Source: an uncultured Eubacteriales bacterium | GTDB taxonomy: Bacteria; Bacillota; Clostridia; Oscillospirales; Acutalibacteraceae | Assembly: GCA_900321905.1 (NCBI GenBank) | Contig: ONXZ01000015.1 | Coordinates: 1-14,551, forward strand | Length of the DNA: 14,551 nt | Direction: 5' to 3' | In this document: positions 12,001 to 14,551 of the stretch, in pieces | How positions within the stretch are numbered: the first letter of the stretch is position 1 | Layout: every line of letters starts with the position of its first letter | The notes under the pieces: model-generated | The model's database searches: none | Seen by the model: the letters and a program-made list of their open reading frames with translations, nothing else | Told to the model about the DNA's origin: nothing | Program-made: the position numbers and the translations under genes

Positions 12001-13779
12001 TTATTTTTCAAATGCGGCGCGAACTGATGCGAGTTCGTCTGCGAGTTCCTGAGGAAGTCTGTCGCCAAACTTAGCGTAGAGTTCGTCAACGCCGGCAAAT
12101 TCCTCAGCCCAAGCATCCTTGTCAACGTCAAGAATCTTGTCGAGTTCTTCTTCTGTCATATCAAGACCGTCAAGGTTGATATCCTTTGCGTATGGAAGGT
12201 AGCCGATAGGAGTTTCCTGAGCGTCAACCTTGCCTTCGCAGCGGTCGATAATCCAGTCGAGTACACGAAGGTTGTCGCCGAATCCGGGCCAGATGAAGTC
12301 GTCGTTTTCGTCTTTTCTGAACCAGTTAACGTTAAAGATTTTAGGTGCTTTTTCAGGGTCAAGACCTGCACCGATTTCGATCCAGTGTTTCCAGTAGTCA
12401 CCCATGTTGTAACCGCAGAACGGAAGCATAGCCATCGGGTCGCGGCGAACAACACCAACTGCGCCTGTTGCTGCAGCAGTTGTTTCAGAGCCCATAATTG
12501 AGCCTACGAATACACCGTTGTTCCAACTCTTTGACTGATATACAAGCGGAGTAAGTTTTGCACGTCTGCCGCCGAATACGAATGCAGAAATCGGAACACC
12601 GTTCGGATTTTCAAATTCAGGTGACAGACACGGGCAGTTAACTGCAGGTGCAGTAAATCTTGAGTTCGGGTGAGCAAGCGGTTCGTCAGATGTGCCGTTA
12701 ATTTCCTCGCCCTTCCAGTTGATGCAATGTGTTGGCGGATTCTTGTCAAGTTTTTCCCACCATACTGTGTTGTTGTCAAGGTTGTGGCAAACGTTTGTGA
12801 AGATTGTGCCCTTCTTTGTAGCAGCAAGAGCGTTCGGGTTAGATTTGTCATTTGTACCCGGAGCAACGCCGAAGAAGCCGTTTTCAGGGTTGATAGCATA
12901 AAGTCTGCCATCCGGACCTTTGCGAATCCATGAAATATCGTCGCCTACGCACTCAACTTTGTAACCCTTGCGGAGATATCCCTCAGGCGGGATAAGCATT
13001 GCGAGGTTGGTTTTACCGCATGCTGACGGGAATGCAGCGCAGATGTACTTTGTTTCTTCGCCCGGTTTTGTAAGACCGAGGATGAGCATATGCTCTGCCT
13101 GCCAGCCTTCGTTTTTACCGAGGTAAGAAGCGATACGAAGCGCGAAGCACTTTTTACCGAGAAGTACGTTGCCGCCGTATGCTGAGTTAACAGATATGAT
13201 AGTATTGTCCTCAGGGAACTGAACAATCCAACGCTTTTCAGGGTCAACGTCGCACTTGCAGTGCATACCGCGTACCCAGTCGTTGCTGTCGCCAAGGCAG
13301 TCAAGAACTGCTTTGCCGACTCTTGTCATAATGTTCATATTGAGAACAACGTAGATTGAGTCTGTGATTTCGATACCGATTTTTGAGAATGGTGAACCAA
13401 CAGGACCCATTGAATAAGGAATGATGTACATTGTTCTGCCTTCATAAGAGCCTTTGGCAATCTCATCGAGCATTGCGTAGCACTCTTTCGGGTCCATCCA
13501 GTGGTTGGTCGGACCTGCGTCCTCTTCCTTAGAAGTGCAGATAAGTGTGCGTGCCTCAACACGGGCAACGTCATTTTCTGCAGTTCTGTGAAGATAGCAG
13601 TCAGGAAGAAGTTCATCGTTGAGTTTAATCATTTCGCCTGTTTCACAAGCCTCAGCCTTGAGAGCGTCAATCTGCTCTTTTGAGCCGTCAATCCAAACAA
13701 TCTGCGAAGGCTTTAAAAAGTCAACCTTTTCATCAAGCCAGGCAAGGAGTGAAGGATTTTTTGTAAGATTTGTGTTCAT
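12001..13779 (-). CDS. pckG: Phosphoenolpyruvate carboxykinase (GTP)
   Basis: Interconverts oxaloacetate plus GTP with PEP, CO2 and GDP in the cytoplasm, at the junction of glycolysis and C4 acids. The GTP-type family, not the ATP-type, is shown by the P-loop FPSACGKTN (250-258) with the hyperreactive Cys254 and Lys256, YGGN at 201-204, the VGDDISWIRKGPDG segment (278-291) with metal-binding Asp, and the FVFGGRRAKLTPLVYQ segment. VARVEARTLI (71-80) supplies the substrate-site Arg73/Arg77 region. 592 residues is the usual length. AAAGGAG precedes the ATG. It is monocistronic between its own promoter and the shared terminator. In some Clostridia (for example Clostridium thermocellum) this type runs in the PEP-to-oxaloacetate direction in a malate bypass, which may apply here. 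Confidence 0.96.
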   Translation of the reverse strand: MNTNLTKNPSLLAWLDEKVDFLKPSQIVWIDGSKEQIDALKAEACETGEMIKLNDELLPDCYLHRTAENDVARVEARTLICTSKEEDAGPTNHWMDPKECYAMLDEIAKGSYEGRTMYIIPYSMGPVGSPFSKIGIEITDSIYVVLNMNIMTRVGKAVLDCLGDSNDWVRGMHCKCDVDPEKRWIVQFPEDNTIISVNSAYGGNVLLGKKCFALRIASYLGKNEGWQAEHMLILGLTKPGEETKYICAAFPSACGKTNLAMLIPPEGYLRKGYKVECVGDDISWIRKGPDGRLYAINPENGFFGVAPGTNDKSNPNALAATKKGTIFTNVCHNLDNNTVWWEKLDKNPPTHCINWKGEEINGTSDEPLAHPNSRFTAPAVNCPCLSPEFENPNGVPISAFVFGGRRAKLTPLVYQSKSWNNGVFVGSIMGSETTAAATGAVGVVRRDPMAMLPFCGYNMGDYWKHWIEIGAGLDPEKAPKIFNVNWFRKDENDDFIWPGFGDNLRVLDWIIDRCEGKVDAQETPIGYLPYAKDINLDGLDMTEEELDKILDVDKDAWAEEFAGVDELYAKFGDRLPQELADELASVRAAFEK

Positions 13780-13836
13780 ATCTTAATCTCCTTTGAAAAA
13801 AATACAAATAAAACTATGTTCTATTTTTTTAGCATA

Positions 13837-13865
13837 ATTATACTTAATTTTAAGTAAATGTGCAA
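13837..13865 (-). promoter_or_regulatory. Promoter of pckG
   Basis: Minus-strand TTGCAC (13860-13865), 17-bp spacer, then a perfect TATAAT (13837-13842). The predicted start near 13830 gives about 50 nt of AT-rich leader. No catabolite-response (cre) element was found by eye. Confidence 0.75.
13841..13856. promoter_or_regulatory. Dyad in the pckG promoter spacer (TACTTAA-TT-TTAAGTA)
   Basis: Perfect 7-bp arms with a 2-nt centre, filling the space between -35 and -10 and touching the -10. This is the position of a simple repressor operator. AT-rich content lowers its weight. Confidence 0.45.
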
Positions 13866-13885
13866 TAGTTATACATTAAAATTCA

Positions 13886-13905
13886 TTAAATTGTCACAAA
13901 TTTAA
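13886..13905. repeat. AT-rich inverted repeat upstream of the pckG promoter
   Basis: TTAAATT (13886-13892) and AATTTAA (13899-13905) flank GTCACA, centred about 65 bp upstream of the predicted pckG start and just past the tsaD stop. It could be an activator site or a weak tsaD transcript end; no T-tract makes a terminator unconvincing. Confidence 0.3.
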
Positions 13906-13909
13906 CACA

Positions 13910-14551
13910 TTAAAATCTCACTTCGTCAAGCGGCATAGTTGCATATGCGTTAAGGCTCTCGTCTGCTCTGACGCCTGCAAGGTATTCAAAATAGCCTTGT
14001 GAAGCAATCATTGCCGCGTTATCGCCGCAGTATTTCAGTTCGGGAATATTGAGTTCCCAGCCATGCTTTTTGCACATTGCCGCCGCTTCTGCACGGAGTT
14101 TTGAGTTTGCCGACACGCCGCCTGCAATCACGATTTTAGAAAAGCCAAAATCGACAGCCGCTTTTTCAAGATTAGTCAGCAAACAGCCTACAACCGCATT
14201 TTGAAACGATGCGGCAAGGTCAGCAGTATTTATGGTTTCACCCTTTTGCTCTGCACGGTGAACAATGTTGATAACAACAGTTTTGAGTCCGCTGAAAGAG
14301 TAGTCATAGGGCGAAGTGCTAACCTTCGGAACAGGGAATGCAAACGCGTTTTCATTGCCTTCGGGAGAGAGTTTGTCAATGCTTATACCGCCGGGATACG
14401 CAAGTCCCATAGTGCGCCCTGCTTTGTCAAGCGCTTCGCCGGCAGCGTCATCGCGTGTTTTGCCGATAACTTCAAAATCCGTGTACGATTTAACAGACAC
14501 AATGTGCGAGTGACCGCCGCTTACAACAAGACAAAGGAACGGCGGCTCAAT
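13910..14551 (-). CDS. tsaD: tRNA N6-adenosine threonylcarbamoyltransferase TsaD (Gcp/Kae1), 5'-truncated
   Basis: Universal enzyme that transfers the threonylcarbamoyl group to A37 of ANN-decoding tRNAs, working with TsaB and TsaE. The visible 213 residues are the C-terminal part of a protein of about 340; the start lies beyond the right edge. The apparent start at 14500 is a GTG inside the gene, because the frame continues upstream with IEPPFLCLVVSGGHSHI, the SGGH nucleotide-binding segment. Downstream come GKTRDDAAGEALDKAGRTMGL, PYDYSFSGLKT, VIAGGVSANSKLR and ELKYCGDNAAMIA with the metal-binding Asp, all diagnostic. It is on the same strand as pckG but 130 bp upstream, and pckG has its own promoter. 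Confidence 0.96.
   Translation of the reverse strand: MEPPFLCLVVSGGHSHIVSVKSYTDFEVIGKTRDDAAGEALDKAGRTMGLAYPGGISIDKLSPEGNENAFAFPVPKVSTSPYDYSFSGLKTVVINIVHRAEQKGETINTADLAASFQNAVVGCLLTNLEKAAVDFGFSKIVIAGGVSANSKLRAEAAAMCKKHGWELNIPELKYCGDNAAMIASQGYFEYLAGVRADESLNAYATMPLDEVRF

Noticed and set aside
13831..13848. Similarity of the pckG -10 region to dyad O2 (both contain TTAGCATAA)
   Set aside because: The pckG copy lacks a matching right arm; the shared bases can be explained by AT-rich -10 sequence.
13886..13905. Rex-type redox operator upstream of pckG
   Set aside because: TTGTCACAA is present but not the TTGTGA-N6-TCACAA layout expected for Rex.

Overview
The window reads as a stretch of chromosome from a gut or rumen Gram-positive anaerobe of the Clostridia, most like the Ruminococcus/Oscillospiraceae group. 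This is inferred from strong AAGGAGG-type ribosome binding sites, sigma-A-like promoters in AT-rich gaps, moderate G+C genes, a GTP-type PEP carboxykinase, MscL with a zinc-ribbon tail, a secreted fibronectin type III protein, and GC-rich intergenic hairpin repeats. No species call is possible from the sequence alone.

Layout, left to right. (A) 2-1646, plus strand: the C-terminal three quarters of an FGGY sugar kinase, cut by the window edge, then a small membrane protein, closed by a terminator whose loop holds the stop codon. (B) 1687-3068: a divergent pair, a secreted PPC-like/FnIII protein (minus) and a 71-residue XRE repressor (plus), sharing a 106-bp control region packed with three dyad operators and overlapping promoters. 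(C) 3069-3213: no gene, but a GC-rich double-hairpin repeat. (D) 3214-7823, minus strand: SDR oxidoreductase, TrmN6-like tRNA methyltransferase and RsmI rRNA methyltransferase joined by 4-bp stop/start overlaps, then a PflX-like radical SAM protein behind a perfect 29-bp palindrome, then mscL and an alpha/beta hydrolase. (E) 7839-11931, plus strand from a divergent promoter: an unknown 165-residue protein, an intracellular GH43-type glycosidase, HisC-type aminotransferase, a four-helix membrane protein and GpsA, with stop/start junctions abutting or close. (F) 11956-14551, minus strand: pckG with its own promoter and a palindrome in the promoter spacer, preceded by the C-terminal part of tsaD, cut by the right edge.

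Most genes are housekeeping: translation (RsmI, TrmN6, TsaD), central metabolism (PckG, GpsA, FGGY kinase, HisC) and osmotic safety (MscL). No CRISPR array, toxin-antitoxin pair, transposase, phage gene, tRNA or rRNA is seen. I do not see a clearly new defence or biosynthetic system. The most unusual signals are regulatory or architectural: the XRE/FnIII operator cluster, the palindrome abutting the radical SAM ribosome binding site, the dyad inside the pckG promoter, and terminator hairpins that enclose stop codons.
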